NCBI RefSeq assembly: GCF_029439455.1
Contig: NZ_JAQFVG010000311.1
Coordinates: 204,681 to 268,680 of the forward strand
From: Caballeronia sp. BR00000012568055
GTDB taxonomy: Bacteria > Pseudomonadota > Gammaproteobacteria > Burkholderiales > Burkholderiaceae
DNA: 64,000 nucleotides
Reading direction: 5' to 3'
The translations under genes and the position numbers were made by a program. The notes beneath the pieces were generated by a model, which saw only the letters and a program-made list of their open reading frames with translations, searched no databases and was not told the origin of the DNA. This document shows, in pieces, positions 20,328 to 29,631 of the stretch (the first letter of the stretch is position 1; every line of letters begins with the position of its first letter).

Positions 20328-21107
20328 TCAGACTTTGTGATGAATTCGCAGCCGGTCCATCAGATGCAGCGCGTTCGGCTGGGCGTGGCCATCGGCGGTG
20401 TTGTCGAATACGCACCAGACTTCCGCGGTTTTCTTCGCGCGCGCGTGCAACGTGCGAGCGATATCGTCGAGATAGGTGTAGTTGTAGGAAGACTTGTACA
20501 AATCGGGCGATCCGTGCAGCCGCACATACACCAGCGACGTATCCGCGCGATGCCTGACCTCGCACTCGTCGGGAATGGGATCGGCATCGACATAGGCGAT
20601 GTGATGCGCTTTCAGGAGCGCCGCCGCGTGCGTCGTGAACCAGCTCGGATGGCGCGCTTCACATGCCACCGGCAGCTTCGTGCGTTCGCGCAGGGCCTTG
20701 AAGAAGGCGTCGGCTGAATCGTGATCGAAGGGCAGGCTGGGCGGCAATTGCGCGAGCCAGCAGCCGAGCCGATCGCCCAACTTGCTCGCCGATAGCAAAA
20801 ACTCGTCGATCAGCGCTTCGGTATTCACGAGCCGCGCATCGTGCGTGATCGACTTGGCCAGCTTCACCGAAAAGCGAAACGAATCGGGCACGCTTTCCGC
20901 CCAATGCGCATACGTCTCCGCGCGATGCGGCTTGTAGAAACTGGAGTTGATTTCCACGCACGTCAGCACGTGCGCGTAGCGTTCGAGATGCGAGCCTTCG
21001 TGCGGAAAGCTCGATGAAACAGCGCTCGACAAACCCCAGCCCGCGCAGCCGATGCGGATCGCGCCCTGCGGGCCGGGCTTGTGCAAATGGGGCAGTCGAT
21101 ACGGCAT
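20328..21107 (-). CDS. DUF72 (YecE-like) protein
   Basis: The 259-aa cytoplasmic protein has the TIM-barrel pattern of DUF72: RIGCAGWGL, CVEINSSFYKPHRAETYAHWAESVPDSFRFSVKLAKSITHDARL, and the C-terminal VYVRLHGSPDLY and WCVFDNTADGHAQPNA. No reaction has been proven for the family. It is on the same strand as thiD 37 bp upstream. Confidence 0.85.
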   Translation of the reverse strand: MPYRLPHLHKPGPQGAIRIGCAGWGLSSAVSSSFPHEGSHLERYAHVLTCVEINSSFYKPHRAETYAHWAESVPDSFRFSVKLAKSITHDARLVNTEALIDEFLLSASKLGDRLGCWLAQLPPSLPFDHDSADAFFKALRERTKLPVACEARHPSWFTTHAAALLKAHHIAYVDADPIPDECEVRHRADTSLVYVRLHGSPDLYKSSYNYTYLDDIARTLHARAKKTAEVWCVFDNTADGHAQPNALHLMDRLRIHHKV

Positions 21108-21144
21108 GCGCTCGCTAAGCCTCCCTTGGCTGAATCAGCGTGAA

Positions 21145-22032
21145 TCAGTGTCGCGCTTCTCCGGGCAATCCCGTTGGTTCATCCGGCAGCGCGGACGCTT
21201 CGTCTTCGTCTGCATCGTTCGAACGCGCCCAGAAAAATCGATCCGGCAGATACGCGCCCATGCCCGGCCGGAACGCGGCGCGCGCCGCCTGAAACACATA
21301 CTCCTGCGCCTCGCGCGCGGCTTCTGCCGGTTCCTGCCCGTTCGCCAGCAACGCGGCTACCGCCGAACCGAGCGTATCCGTCACACCCATGATTCGATTC
21401 ACGCCGCGATCCCACATGTCCTGCCGCACCTGTCCTTCTTCGCTGTACAGCGTGTTGACGTGATAGTGCGTGCCGGTTTCCATCGCCAGAACGTACTCGC
21501 AACCTTGCGACAGGATATGCGAGATCGCGGTGTCGAGCGTCGGCGCTTCGGCATCGCTGTCCGGCTGCGCGAGTTGCAGGAGCGTGGCGTGATCGGCGAT
21601 CAGCATGGTCGTTTGCGGCACGAGCAGATCGGCAAGCGATTCGCGCAGTTCGTCGGCGGACAGTACATGTTCGTCGTCGAGCGTGAAGTCGGGTGCAAGG
21701 ATCAGCGGGACGTCGTCGTAATCGGAGACCACTTCTGCAATCGCCGATACCACTTCGGCCCGCGTCGCCGCGCCGATCTTGAACGCGGTGACCGGCATGT
21801 CCTCCAGCAACATGCGCGCCTGAGTGGCGACGGTGTCGGGATCGAGGCCGTTGACTTCGTCACAGCTTGCCGAGTCGCGCACCGAATAGCCGGTGAGCAC
21901 GGTCGCGCCGTGGCAGCCCATGCTGGCGAGCGCCAGCAGATCGGCCTGGATGCCCGAGCCGCCTGTGGGGTCCGAGAGGCCGAAAGTGAGGACGATCGGT
22001 GGGGAGTCTCCGGTCATGGCAAATACGGACAT
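21145..22032 (-). CDS. thiD: ThiD-like hydroxymethylpyrimidine (phosphate) kinase
   Basis: The 295-aa ribokinase-fold protein resembles ThiD, which phosphorylates HMP and HMP-P for thiamine synthesis. LTFGLSDPTGGSGIQADLLALASMGCHG at the N-terminus is typical. The late part is unusual: ThiD proteins carry a GTGC motif with the catalytic Cys, but here it is GVTDTLGSAVAALL, retaining an Asp but no Cys. The KGGH-type loop is also altered (METGTHYHVNTLY). It may be a divergent ThiD or a related kinase. It is divergent from rubA, as in related genomes. Confidence 0.78.
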   Translation of the reverse strand: MSVFAMTGDSPPIVLTFGLSDPTGGSGIQADLLALASMGCHGATVLTGYSVRDSASCDEVNGLDPDTVATQARMLLEDMPVTAFKIGAATRAEVVSAIAEVVSDYDDVPLILAPDFTLDDEHVLSADELRESLADLLVPQTTMLIADHATLLQLAQPDSDAEAPTLDTAISHILSQGCEYVLAMETGTHYHVNTLYSEEGQVRQDMWDRGVNRIMGVTDTLGSAVAALLANGQEPAEAAREAQEYVFQAARAAFRPGMGAYLPDRFFWARSNDADEDEASALPDEPTGLPGEARH

Positions 22033-22329
22033 GTGTTATTGATTGCTCGGGTTTGCTCGATTGGAATGATGTCGGCGGCGGGCGAAGTGCCCGAAAGCAG
22101 CACATCCGCACGCTCGGTCATGTATCGACTATGGTTTGATTATGCGGCCTAAAGCGGCCCGGCTGCTGTCTTTGCGCACTTTTTTCCGGCATGGCGATGG
22201 CGTGCGCGCCGTCCGGAATTTCAATTTCAATGACGGATGCCAGCCGTGCGGGCGGTTTGCTAGGCAGTGACACAGCAACACGGTACCATCTTGTCCTAAT
22301 TTGAATCGACCTCTCGACGCGACATAAGT

Positions 22330-22500
22330 ATGGAATACAAGAGCTGGATGTGCCTGATTTGCGGCTGGATCTACGACGAAGAAGCCGGATTGCCCGATGA
22401 AGGCATTGCGGCCGGCACGAAATGGGAAGACGTCCCGATCAACTGGACCTGTCCCGAATGCGGCGCCCGCAAGGAAGATTTCGAGATGGTCCAGATCTAA
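22330..22500 (+). CDS. rubA: Rubredoxin
   Basis: The 56-aa protein (start MEYKSWMCLICGWIYDEEAG) holds one iron in two CxxC knuckles: CLIC and CPEC. Pro-Asp-Glu-Gly and the aromatic core residues (W, Y, W) fit. It transfers electrons in the cytoplasm, for example to hydroxylases or peroxide reductases. The ATG at 22330 is the only reasonable start. A strong terminator follows, so it is monocistronic. Confidence 0.95.
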   Translation: MEYKSWMCLICGWIYDEEAGLPDEGIAAGTKWEDVPINWTCPECGARKEDFEMVQI

Positions 22501-22515
22501 GCAGCGTGATCGATC

Positions 22516-22552
22516 GCGCCGCATGATTCGCGTCATGCGGCGCGCGTTTTTT
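22516..22552 (+). terminator. Terminator of rubA
   Basis: CGCCGCATGA (22517-22526) and TCATGCGGCG (22533-22542) form a perfect 10-bp stem with loop TTCGCG, followed by CGCG and six T residues. Confidence 0.92.
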
Positions 22553-22847
22553 GCGGACAGATTTTCCGTGTGATGCTGCGGCGCGTGCGGAAACGGTTCG
22601 CAGTTTCGATTTGTGTGGACGAGCGGGCGCTATGTTTCGCGTGCATCGTCCGGGCGCGTTGCCGCGCGCGCTCCGGCGCGTCATGGCATACGCTAGATGC
22701 GAGAATGGCCGGCAGCGGCACCACGCGCGTCGGCTTCCGTTCTGCGGAAAGGCGGCGCGCAAGCGCTCCGTTCCGCCGATACACAGTTCACCCGCACGCG
22801 CAGCAGTTCTATCCGCCGCGCCGCGACCAAGCCTGTGAGCGTTCGTC
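22553..22847. other. Intergenic region, no gene seen
   Basis: The frames here are Arg-rich shadows without family resemblance. No RNA or repeat was recognised. It is the likely promoter region of the following helical protein. Confidence 0.4.
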
Positions 22848-24248
22848 ATGACATCTCGCCCCGATCTGCCTATTGCGTTCGAAGCCTTGCCCAATCCGCG
22901 CGGCGGATCGGTGCGACTCGCCGAAATGGCGCTCACCGATGCGCTGCACGCGTTCCAGCGGCAAGGCGAAACCGCGCTCGCGATGAAGCGCGCGATTTCC
23001 GCGTTGCATTCGGCGGGCTGGCTGCCCGCGCAGCGTTTCGCCGAAGCGCTCGCGCTCGTCATGCCGCTCGGCGAGGAGGCGGAACCCACGCGCGCGCGCA
23101 TCACGGAAGCGCTGCTGGCGTTCGGCGAAGCGGTGGAGCGCCGCAATCTGCGCGAGCTTTCCTGCTCGACCGTGCTTTTCGATCACTATCGCGGCTTGCA
23201 TGCGCTGCTGGCCATGCACACGCGCATCGCACCCGTTTCGTACGATGACCTCGCCCTCGCGGGCCGCGCCATCGCGCCAGCGACGCTGTCGGGCATCGCG
23301 CCGGATCGGCTAGCGCGCGTGCGGGCACATTACGAGGAAGCGCTGCTCAAGTTGCTGCGCGCGCCCGCCAATGAAAGCGCGGAGATTTACGTACGGCTTG
23401 ATGAATGCCTCGGCGAACTCGGCGGCGCGGACCCGTACGATTTCTGGCGTCTCGCGCTGAATACGGTCTGGGCGCTGCGCGAGCGCGCCGAGCGCCGTGA
23501 CGATGATCGATCAGCCGCTCAGTCTGCCGATCACGCCGACGCAAAACGTCTCTACGCTCGCTTCAATCTGGTGCTCGCGGATCAGGCGCACGCATCGATG
23601 TATGCGCCGCGTTCGCTGGTGCGCGCGACGCTCGCGCTGCTGTGGCGCGACTTCGCGCTTTACGGCGCGCGGCCGGAAGACACCGAGCGCGTCGATGTAC
23701 TGCGCGATTACGGGTTGACGGTGGCGTGGCACGTCGCATCGGATTCGGCGTCGGAGGCGGCGTGGGAACAGGGAGCGGTGCAGGCAGGCGAAGAGGGCGC
23801 GCGCGACACCGCCACGCGAGACCTCGGCGTGCTGCGCGTCAACGCAGCGGCCTACGAAGACTTTCTGCAAAGCGCCGAAGCATCGATCGACACCCTGGTC
23901 GAGCGCGGCACGCAAGCCAGCGAAACCGGCACCGTCGATGCCAACGCCGCGTTGAACGCGGCCAACGCGGCGCATCGGCTGGGCGCGGCGTCGTGCGCGC
24001 TCGGATTGGGCCACGTCGCGCTCCTGGCCGATACGCTCGGTCTCGCGTGGCGGCGCGTCGCGTATCACGGCGAGGGCCAGACCAGCGTCAACGACCGCGG
24101 ACTCGACGCCAGCGTGCCCGAACGCGCCGCGCAAATGCTCCGTTCGATGCTGCATCAGGCCGCAGCGGGCATCGCGCCATCGGAAGGGCGGGCGTCGATC
24201 GCCGCGCTCACCGCGATGATCGAACGGCCCACCGCGCTCACGCGTTAG
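22848..24248 (+). CDS. Unidentified helical protein, possibly FimL/ChpA N-terminal-like
   Basis: The 466-aa cytoplasmic protein is almost wholly alpha-helical and Ala/Arg/Glu-rich (for example ERAAQMLRSMLHQAAAGI). It has no signal peptide, membrane segment or catalytic motif that I recognise. In several related genomes rubredoxin is followed by pilGHIJ and a ChpA/FimL-like gene ahead of photolyase, as I recall. The position and helical make-up here suggest, but do not prove, a FimL/ChpA-type scaffold. Its 3' end overlaps the photolyase stop by 4 bp. Confidence 0.55.
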   Translation: MTSRPDLPIAFEALPNPRGGSVRLAEMALTDALHAFQRQGETALAMKRAISALHSAGWLPAQRFAEALALVMPLGEEAEPTRARITEALLAFGEAVERRNLRELSCSTVLFDHYRGLHALLAMHTRIAPVSYDDLALAGRAIAPATLSGIAPDRLARVRAHYEEALLKLLRAPANESAEIYVRLDECLGELGGADPYDFWRLALNTVWALRERAERRDDDRSAAQSADHADAKRLYARFNLVLADQAHASMYAPRSLVRATLALLWRDFALYGARPEDTERVDVLRDYGLTVAWHVASDSASEAAWEQGAVQAGEEGARDTATRDLGVLRVNAAAYEDFLQSAEASIDTLVERGTQASETGTVDANAALNAANAAHRLGAASCALGLGHVALLADTLGLAWRRVAYHGEGQTSVNDRGLDASVPERAAQMLRSMLHQAAAGIAPSEGRASIAALTAMIERPTALTR

Positions 24249-25741
24249 TCGTCGGTTTCTGGTGCCGCGGCCTTGCGTTTGCCCGGCCCGCGCACCACGT
24301 CATAACGCGCGAGGGTCTGCTTGCGCGCCGCATCGTGATCGACGATAGGCTGCGGATACTCCGCTCCCATCGATATCTTCGCGGCCTTCAGCGCATCCGG
24401 TTTGGCGAGCCACGGCGCGTGAATATCGCGGTCCGACAAACCCGCGATTTCCGGCACGTAATGGCGAATGAACTTGCCCGCGGCATCGAACTTTTTGGAC
24501 TGCGTGATCGGATTGAAGATGCGGAAATAGGGCTGCGCATCGCAACCGCTCGATGAAGCCCACTGCCATCCGCCGTTATTGCTCGACAGCTCGAAATCGT
24601 TGAGCAGCGCCTCGAAATACGCCTCCCCGCGACGCCAGTCGATCCCGAGATCCTTGGTCAGAAAGCTCGCCACCACCATGCGCAGACGGTTGTGCATATA
24701 GCCGGACGTGTTGATCTGGCGCATGGCGGCATCGACGAGCGGATAGCCGGTTTGTCCCGCGCACCACGCGGCGAAATTCGCATCGGCGGCATCGCCCGAT
24801 TCCCATTGAATGAGGTCGTATTCCGGTTTGAACGCGCGATGATCGCCCGGCACGCCGACTTGCGGAAAGTGATGCAGCACCGAGAAATAGAAGTCACGCC
24901 AGATGAGTTCGCCCAGCCACGTTTGCGCGCCTTTGCCGTGCCCGTGACGCTGCGCATCGTGCGCGGTGCGAGCGAGCGCGCGAATCGAGATCGTGCCGTG
25001 CCGCAGATGCACGCCGAGATAGCTCGGGCCTTTCTGCGCGGGGAATTCGCGTGCATGGTCGTAATCGGCCATGCGGTCGCGGAAGTCATCGAACAGTTCG
25101 TATGCGCCGCTGGTGCCGGCGGGAAACGCGGGCGCGTGGGCATCGGCGAAACCGAGTGAGGCGAGTGATGGCATGGCGTGTTTCACGCCCGCAGGCGGTT
25201 TCGCCAGCGCCTGCAAATGATCTTCCGATGCGTACGGCTTCAGCGCATCCGGCGTCAGCGTGTCGAGCCATTTGCGTTTGTACGGCGTGAAGACGGTGTA
25301 CGGCTTGCCCGCGCCTGTCATCACATCGTCATGATCGAAAATGGTCTGATCGCGGAACGTGAAAAACGCGATGTCCATGCCCGCCAGTTTCTTCGATACC
25401 GCGTCGTCGCGTTCCTTCGCGCTCGGCTCGTAATCGCGATTGGCGAACACGGCGTTCACCCCGCATTCGCGCGCCAACGCCGGAATGTCGTGTACAGGAT
25501 GCCCGTGCCGCACGATCAGACCGCCGCCCGCATCGCGCAACGTACGATCCAGTTCGACCGCGCTCGCATGAATGAACGCGACGCGCCGGTCGTGTTTATC
25601 GAGCGGATCAAGGATTTCGCGATCGAAAACGAACGCGCACAGCACGCGGCGGCACCGTGTAAGCGCGTGATAGAGTGCAGCATTGTCTGCCGCGCGCAGG
25701 TCCCGCCGAAACCAGACCAAACCCAGATCAAAGTCGGCCAT
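24245..25741 (-). CDS. phrB: Deoxyribodipyrimidine photolyase
   Basis: The 498-aa flavoenzyme splits cyclobutane pyrimidine dimers with blue light. The N-terminal antenna domain begins LGLVWFRRDLRAADNAAL. The FAD/helical domain has WRDFYFSVLHHFPQV, MRQINTSGYMHNRLRMVVASFLTKDLGIDWR and GGWQWASSSGCDAQPYFRIFNP, all diagnostic. A full-length class I enzyme. It is convergent with the helical protein and divergent from yqgE. Confidence 0.94.
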   Translation of the reverse strand: MADFDLGLVWFRRDLRAADNAALYHALTRCRRVLCAFVFDREILDPLDKHDRRVAFIHASAVELDRTLRDAGGGLIVRHGHPVHDIPALARECGVNAVFANRDYEPSAKERDDAVSKKLAGMDIAFFTFRDQTIFDHDDVMTGAGKPYTVFTPYKRKWLDTLTPDALKPYASEDHLQALAKPPAGVKHAMPSLASLGFADAHAPAFPAGTSGAYELFDDFRDRMADYDHAREFPAQKGPSYLGVHLRHGTISIRALARTAHDAQRHGHGKGAQTWLGELIWRDFYFSVLHHFPQVGVPGDHRAFKPEYDLIQWESGDAADANFAAWCAGQTGYPLVDAAMRQINTSGYMHNRLRMVVASFLTKDLGIDWRRGEAYFEALLNDFELSSNNGGWQWASSSGCDAQPYFRIFNPITQSKKFDAAGKFIRHYVPEIAGLSDRDIHAPWLAKPDALKAAKISMGAEYPQPIVDHDAARKQTLARYDVVRGPGKRKAAAPETDD

Positions 25742-25771
25742 CTCGCAGCGCCTTTGTTAAAATCCTTGATT

Positions 25772-26350
25772 ATGTCCAAGACTTCCGATCGCATCAATTT
25801 GACGAATCAGTTCCTGATCGCCATGCCGTCCATGGCTGATCCTACGTTTTCAGGAACGGTGGTCTATCTTTGCGATCACACCGAGAAGGGCGCACTCGGC
25901 CTCGTTATCAACCGGCCGACGGATATCGACCTTCAATCGCTTTTTCAGCGCATCGATCTGAAGCTGGAGATCGAACCGCTGGTTCATTTGCCCGTGTACT
26001 TCGGCGGTCCCGTGCAGACCGAACGCGGCTTCGTGCTACACGAAGAAGGCGACGGCGAACCCTATAGCTCGTCGATGAGCGTGCCCGGCGGCCTCGCCAT
26101 GACCACGTCGAAAGACGTGCTCGAAGCAGTCGCGAGCGGCAAAGGCCCCGAACGTTTCTTGCTCACGCTCGGCCATGCAGGCTGGGGCGCGGGGCAACTC
26201 GAAGAAGAAATCTCCAAGAACGGCTGGCTCACAGTCGAAGCCGATCCGCGCATCATTTTCGATGTGCCCGCCGAAGATCGCCTGGAAGCGGCGCTTTCGC
26301 TGCTCGGGGTATCGCGTTCGACCTTGTCCGGCGAAGCAGGGCACGCATGA
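25772..26350 (+). CDS. YqgE/AlgH-family protein
   Basis: The 192-aa protein starts [40 protein letters not shown], the family signature, with [16 protein letters not shown] and [15 protein letters not shown] further on. The biochemical role is unclear; AlgH affects alginate and other regulation in Pseudomonas. The start at 25772 gives the standard length. The stop overlaps the ruvX start (ATGA), beginning a tightly coupled operon. Confidence 0.92.
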   Translation: MSKTSDRINLTNQFLIAMPSMADPTFSGTVVYLCDHTEKGALGLVINRPTDIDLQSLFQRIDLKLEIEPLVHLPVYFGGPVQTERGFVLHEEGDGEPYSSSMSVPGGLAMTTSKDVLEAVASGKGPERFLLTLGHAGWGAGQLEEEISKNGWLTVEADPRIIFDVPAEDRLEAALSLLGVSRSTLSGEAGHA

Positions 26351-26793
26351 GCCGCGAAGCCACGCTGCTGGCATTCGATTATGGCGAGAAGCGCATCGGT
26401 GTGGCCGTCGGCAATACGTTGACGAAAAACGCACGCGCGCTGATCGTGGTTGAAAACCGCAGCCGTGACTATCGATTCGAACAAGTGGGCAAGCTGCTCG
26501 GTGAGTGGAAGCCGGACGCCGTTGTCGTCGGCATGCCCATGCATCCGGACGGCACGCCGCACGAAATGACGCTGCTGGCGAAGCGCTTCGGCAATCAGGT
26601 GAACGGCCGTTTCAACGTGCCCGTGGAATGGGTCGACGAACGCTACTCTTCCGTCGATGCCAAAGCCGATCTGCGCGAACGGGGCGTGCGCACCAACGCA
26701 AAAGGCCGCTTCGACGATATCGATGCCGAAGCCGCCCGCGTGATCCTTCAACAATATCTCGACGGACTTCCCGACGATCATGAGTTCCATTGA
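26347..26793 (+). CDS. ruvX: RuvX/YqgF pre-16S rRNA nuclease
   Basis: The 148-aa RNase H-fold nuclease matures the 5' end of 16S rRNA and is also described as a putative Holliday-junction resolvase. [16 protein letters not shown] holds the first catalytic Asp. [22 protein letters not shown] (Glu) and [16 protein letters not shown] (final Asp) are present. It overlaps pyrR by 14 bp. Confidence 0.93.
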   Translation: MSREATLLAFDYGEKRIGVAVGNTLTKNARALIVVENRSRDYRFEQVGKLLGEWKPDAVVVGMPMHPDGTPHEMTLLAKRFGNQVNGRFNVPVEWVDERYSSVDAKADLRERGVRTNAKGRFDDIDAEAARVILQQYLDGLPDDHEFH

Positions 26794-27292
26794 CGCCGAG
26801 GCGCTTTATCGCTCGCTCGTCGAGCAGATTCGCGCGGCTTACGGGTCGGCGCTGACGGCAAAAGACGGCGCGGTGCTGGCGGGCATCTATAGCGGCGGCG
26901 TGTGGCTTGTCGAGCGCCTTGCGAAGGACCTGAACGTGCCGAGCTTCGGCGTGGTGAACGTGGCGCTGCATCGCGACGACTACGCGAAGAAGGGGCTGCA
27001 TAGCCAGGCCAGTCCGACCTCGCTGCCGTTCGATGTGAACGGCCGTCGTATCGTGCTGATCGACGATGTCTTGTCCAGCGGCCGCACCGTGCGCGCCGCA
27101 ATCAACGAACTGTACGATTTCGGCCGACCTGCATCGATCGATCTGGCCGTGCTCGCCGATCGCGGCGGACGCGAAATGCCGATCGGCGCGCGCTTCACGG
27201 GCGCGGTGGTCGATCTCGCGGCAAACGATAATCTCGTACTCGCGCGCCGCGACGACGGCCGCTTCGCGTTCACGACCGAAGCGCGTGCTTGA
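26780..27292 (+). CDS. pyrR: PyrR bifunctional regulator / uracil phosphoribosyltransferase-like
   Basis: The 170-aa phosphoribosyltransferase has the PRPP loop [20 protein letters not shown] and the N-terminal Y-S-G-G-V-W-L substrate loop. In Gram-positives PyrR attenuates pyr mRNA; in betaproteobacteria the gene sits ahead of pyrB but its regulatory role is less clear. No PyrR-type antiterminator was seen in the leader. Confidence 0.88.
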   Translation: MSSIDAEALYRSLVEQIRAAYGSALTAKDGAVLAGIYSGGVWLVERLAKDLNVPSFGVVNVALHRDDYAKKGLHSQASPTSLPFDVNGRRIVLIDDVLSSGRTVRAAINELYDFGRPASIDLAVLADRGGREMPIGARFTGAVVDLAANDNLVLARRDDGRFAFTTEARA

Positions 27293-27326
27293 GCCTTTTA
27301 AAGCGACGAAATAAAGCGACGAAATC

Positions 27327-28337
27327 ATGACTATCGCAACCGATGGCGCGGCTGCGCCTGACACGTTCCGCTACGGCTTTCTCAAAGGCAATCCGCAACT
27401 CACGAAGAACGGCGAACTGAAGCATCTGCTGACCATCGAAGGTCTGCCACGCGCCATCGTCACGCATATTCTCGACACCGCTGAGCAGTTCGTCAGCGTG
27501 ACGGATCGCGAAGTGAAGAAGGTGCCGCTGCTGCGCGGCAAGTCGGTATTCAACCTGTTCTTCGAGAACTCAACGCGCACGCGCACCACGTTCGAGATCG
27601 CGGCCAAGCGGCTGTCGGCGGACGTGCTGAATCTGAATATCAACGCCTCGTCGACGAGCAAGGGTGAGTCGCTGCTCGACACCATCAACAACCTCTCCGC
27701 GATGCACGCCGATATGTTCGTCGTGCGTCATGCGTCGAGCGGCGCGCCGTATCTGATCGCCGAGCATTGCGCGCCGCACGTCCACGTGATCAATGCAGGC
27801 GATGGCCGTCACGCGCATCCGACGCAAGGCCTGCTCGACATGTACACCATTCGCCACTACAAGCGCGACTTCACGAAGCTGCGCGTGGCGATTGTCGGGG
27901 ACATTCTGCATTCGCGCGTGGCGCGGTCGGACATTCATGCGCTGACGACGCTGGGCGTGCCGGAAGTGCGCGCCATCGGTCCGCGTACGCTGCTACCGAG
28001 CAATCTCGATCAGATGGGCGTGCACGTGCATCACAACCTCGACGAAGGGCTGAAGGGCGTCGACGTCATCATCATGCTGCGCTTGCAGAACGAGCGTATG
28101 AGCGGTGCGTTGCTGCCGTCCGCGCAGGAGTACTTCAAGAGCTGGGGATTGACGCCCGAGCGTCTCGCGCTTGCCGCGCCCGACGCCATCGTGATGCATC
28201 CCGGCCCGATGAATCGCGGCGTCGAAATCGACTCGCAAGTGGCTGATGGCCCGCAGTCGGTGATTCTCAATCAGGTGACGTTCGGTATCGCCGTGCGCAT
28301 GGCGGTGATGGGCATCGTGGCCGGCAATAGCGACTGA
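27327..28337 (+). CDS. pyrB: Aspartate carbamoyltransferase catalytic subunit
   Basis: The 336-aa enzyme condenses carbamoyl phosphate and aspartate in de novo pyrimidine synthesis. Key motifs are [19 protein letters not shown] (carbamoyl-phosphate binding), [19 protein letters not shown], and [12 protein letters not shown]. The next gene is an inactive dihydroorotase homologue, which in Pseudomonas assembles with PyrB into a dodecamer; no pyrI is present. Confidence 0.95.
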   Translation: MTIATDGAAAPDTFRYGFLKGNPQLTKNGELKHLLTIEGLPRAIVTHILDTAEQFVSVTDREVKKVPLLRGKSVFNLFFENSTRTRTTFEIAAKRLSADVLNLNINASSTSKGESLLDTINNLSAMHADMFVVRHASSGAPYLIAEHCAPHVHVINAGDGRHAHPTQGLLDMYTIRHYKRDFTKLRVAIVGDILHSRVARSDIHALTTLGVPEVRAIGPRTLLPSNLDQMGVHVHHNLDEGLKGVDVIIMLRLQNERMSGALLPSAQEYFKSWGLTPERLALAAPDAIVMHPGPMNRGVEIDSQVADGPQSVILNQVTFGIAVRMAVMGIVAGNSD

Positions 28338-28351
28338 GCAGCGATCAAACA

Positions 28352-29629
28352 ATGAAGATTCAAATCCAGAACGGCACGATCATCGACCCGACGGCGGGCA
28401 CAGAAGAACGCAAGGACGTGTTTATCGCGGCGGGGCGCATTGTCGGGATTGGCGAGGCGCCGGCGGACTTTCACGCGGCCAAGGTGATCGATGCGAAGGG
28501 CCTGTACGTCGCGCCCGGTTTTGTCGATCTCGCCGCGCGTCTGCGCGAACCGGGCTTCGAACACAAGGCGACGCTCGAATCCGAAATGGCCGCGGCAATG
28601 GCCGGCGGCGTCACGAGCCTCGTCTGCCCGCCCGATAGGGACCCGACGCTCGACGAGCCGGGCCTGGTCGAAATGCTCAAGTTCCGCGCGCAGAAACTGC
28701 ATCTGGCGCATGTTTATCCGCTTGGCGCGCTGACGGTCGGGCTGAAGGGCGAGACCATCACCGAGATGGTCGAACTGACGGAAGCGGGTTGCGTCGGCTT
28801 CTCTCAGGCCGATAACCCCATCGTCGATACGCGCACGCTGCAACGCGCGCTGCAATACGCGACCACGTACGGCTATACCGTGTGGTTGCGGCCGCAAGAC
28901 GCGTTCATGTCGAAGGGCGGCGTGGCGGCGAGTGGCGCGCTGGCATCGCGGCTCGGGTTGTCGGGCGTGCCGGTGGCGGCGGAAACCATCGCGCTGCATA
29001 CCATTTTCGAACTGATGCGCGTGACCGGCGCGCGCGTGCATCTTTCGCATCTGTCGTCGGCGGCGGGCGTGGCGCTGGTGCGCGCGGCCAAGGCCGAAGG
29101 GCTTGCGGTGTCGTGCGATGTCACGGTGAACCATGTGCATCTGATCGATCTCGACATCGGCTATTTCGATGCGCAATTCCGGCTCGATCCGCCGCTGCGT
29201 CAGCAACGTGACCGCGAGATGATCCGCGAAGGCCTGAAGGACGGCACCATCGATGCGATCTGTTCCGATCACACGCCGCTCGACGACGACGAAAAGCTGC
29301 TGCCTTTCGCCGAAGCCACGCCGGGCGCGACGGGTCTCGAACTGCTGCTGTCGCTCACGCTGAAATGGGCGCGCGAGGCGAATGTGCCGCTGGCGAGGGC
29401 GTTGTCGCGCATCACGTCGTCGCCGGCGGATGTGCTGAAGCTGCCGGCGGGGCGCATCGTGAACGGCGCGCTCGCCGATCTCTGCGTATTCGATGCCGAT
29501 GCCGCGTGGCGTGTCGATCCGCAGAAGCTCAAAAGCCAGGGCCGCAATACGCCGTTCCTGGGCTACGAACTGCCGGCCCGCGTGCGCGCGACGATCGTCG
29601 CCGGCCACGTTGCATTCGAGAGTCGCTGA
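28352..29629 (+). CDS. pyrX: Dihydroorotase-like PyrC' (probably catalytically inactive)
   Basis: The 425-aa amidohydrolase homologue follows pyrB by 14 bp. Active type I dihydroorotases have the zinc motif D-L-H-V-H-L-R-E-P-G. Here positions 59-68 read DLAARLREPG, so both histidines are lost (Ala61 and Arg63). SDHTPLDDDEK and other fold residues remain. It therefore probably serves as a structural partner of PyrB, as PyrC' does in Pseudomonas. A separate active pyrC must lie elsewhere. Confidence 0.9.
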   Translation: MKIQIQNGTIIDPTAGTEERKDVFIAAGRIVGIGEAPADFHAAKVIDAKGLYVAPGFVDLAARLREPGFEHKATLESEMAAAMAGGVTSLVCPPDRDPTLDEPGLVEMLKFRAQKLHLAHVYPLGALTVGLKGETITEMVELTEAGCVGFSQADNPIVDTRTLQRALQYATTYGYTVWLRPQDAFMSKGGVAASGALASRLGLSGVPVAAETIALHTIFELMRVTGARVHLSHLSSAAGVALVRAAKAEGLAVSCDVTVNHVHLIDLDIGYFDAQFRLDPPLRQQRDREMIREGLKDGTIDAICSDHTPLDDDEKLLPFAEATPGATGLELLLSLTLKWAREANVPLARALSRITSSPADVLKLPAGRIVNGALADLCVFDADAAWRVDPQKLKSQGRNTPFLGYELPARVRATIVAGHVAFESR

Positions 29630-29631
29630 TT

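Noticed and set aside
22697..23248. 183-aa plus-strand ORF upstream of the helical protein
   Set aside because: It is extremely Arg/Ala-rich and overlaps the better-supported 466-aa frame.
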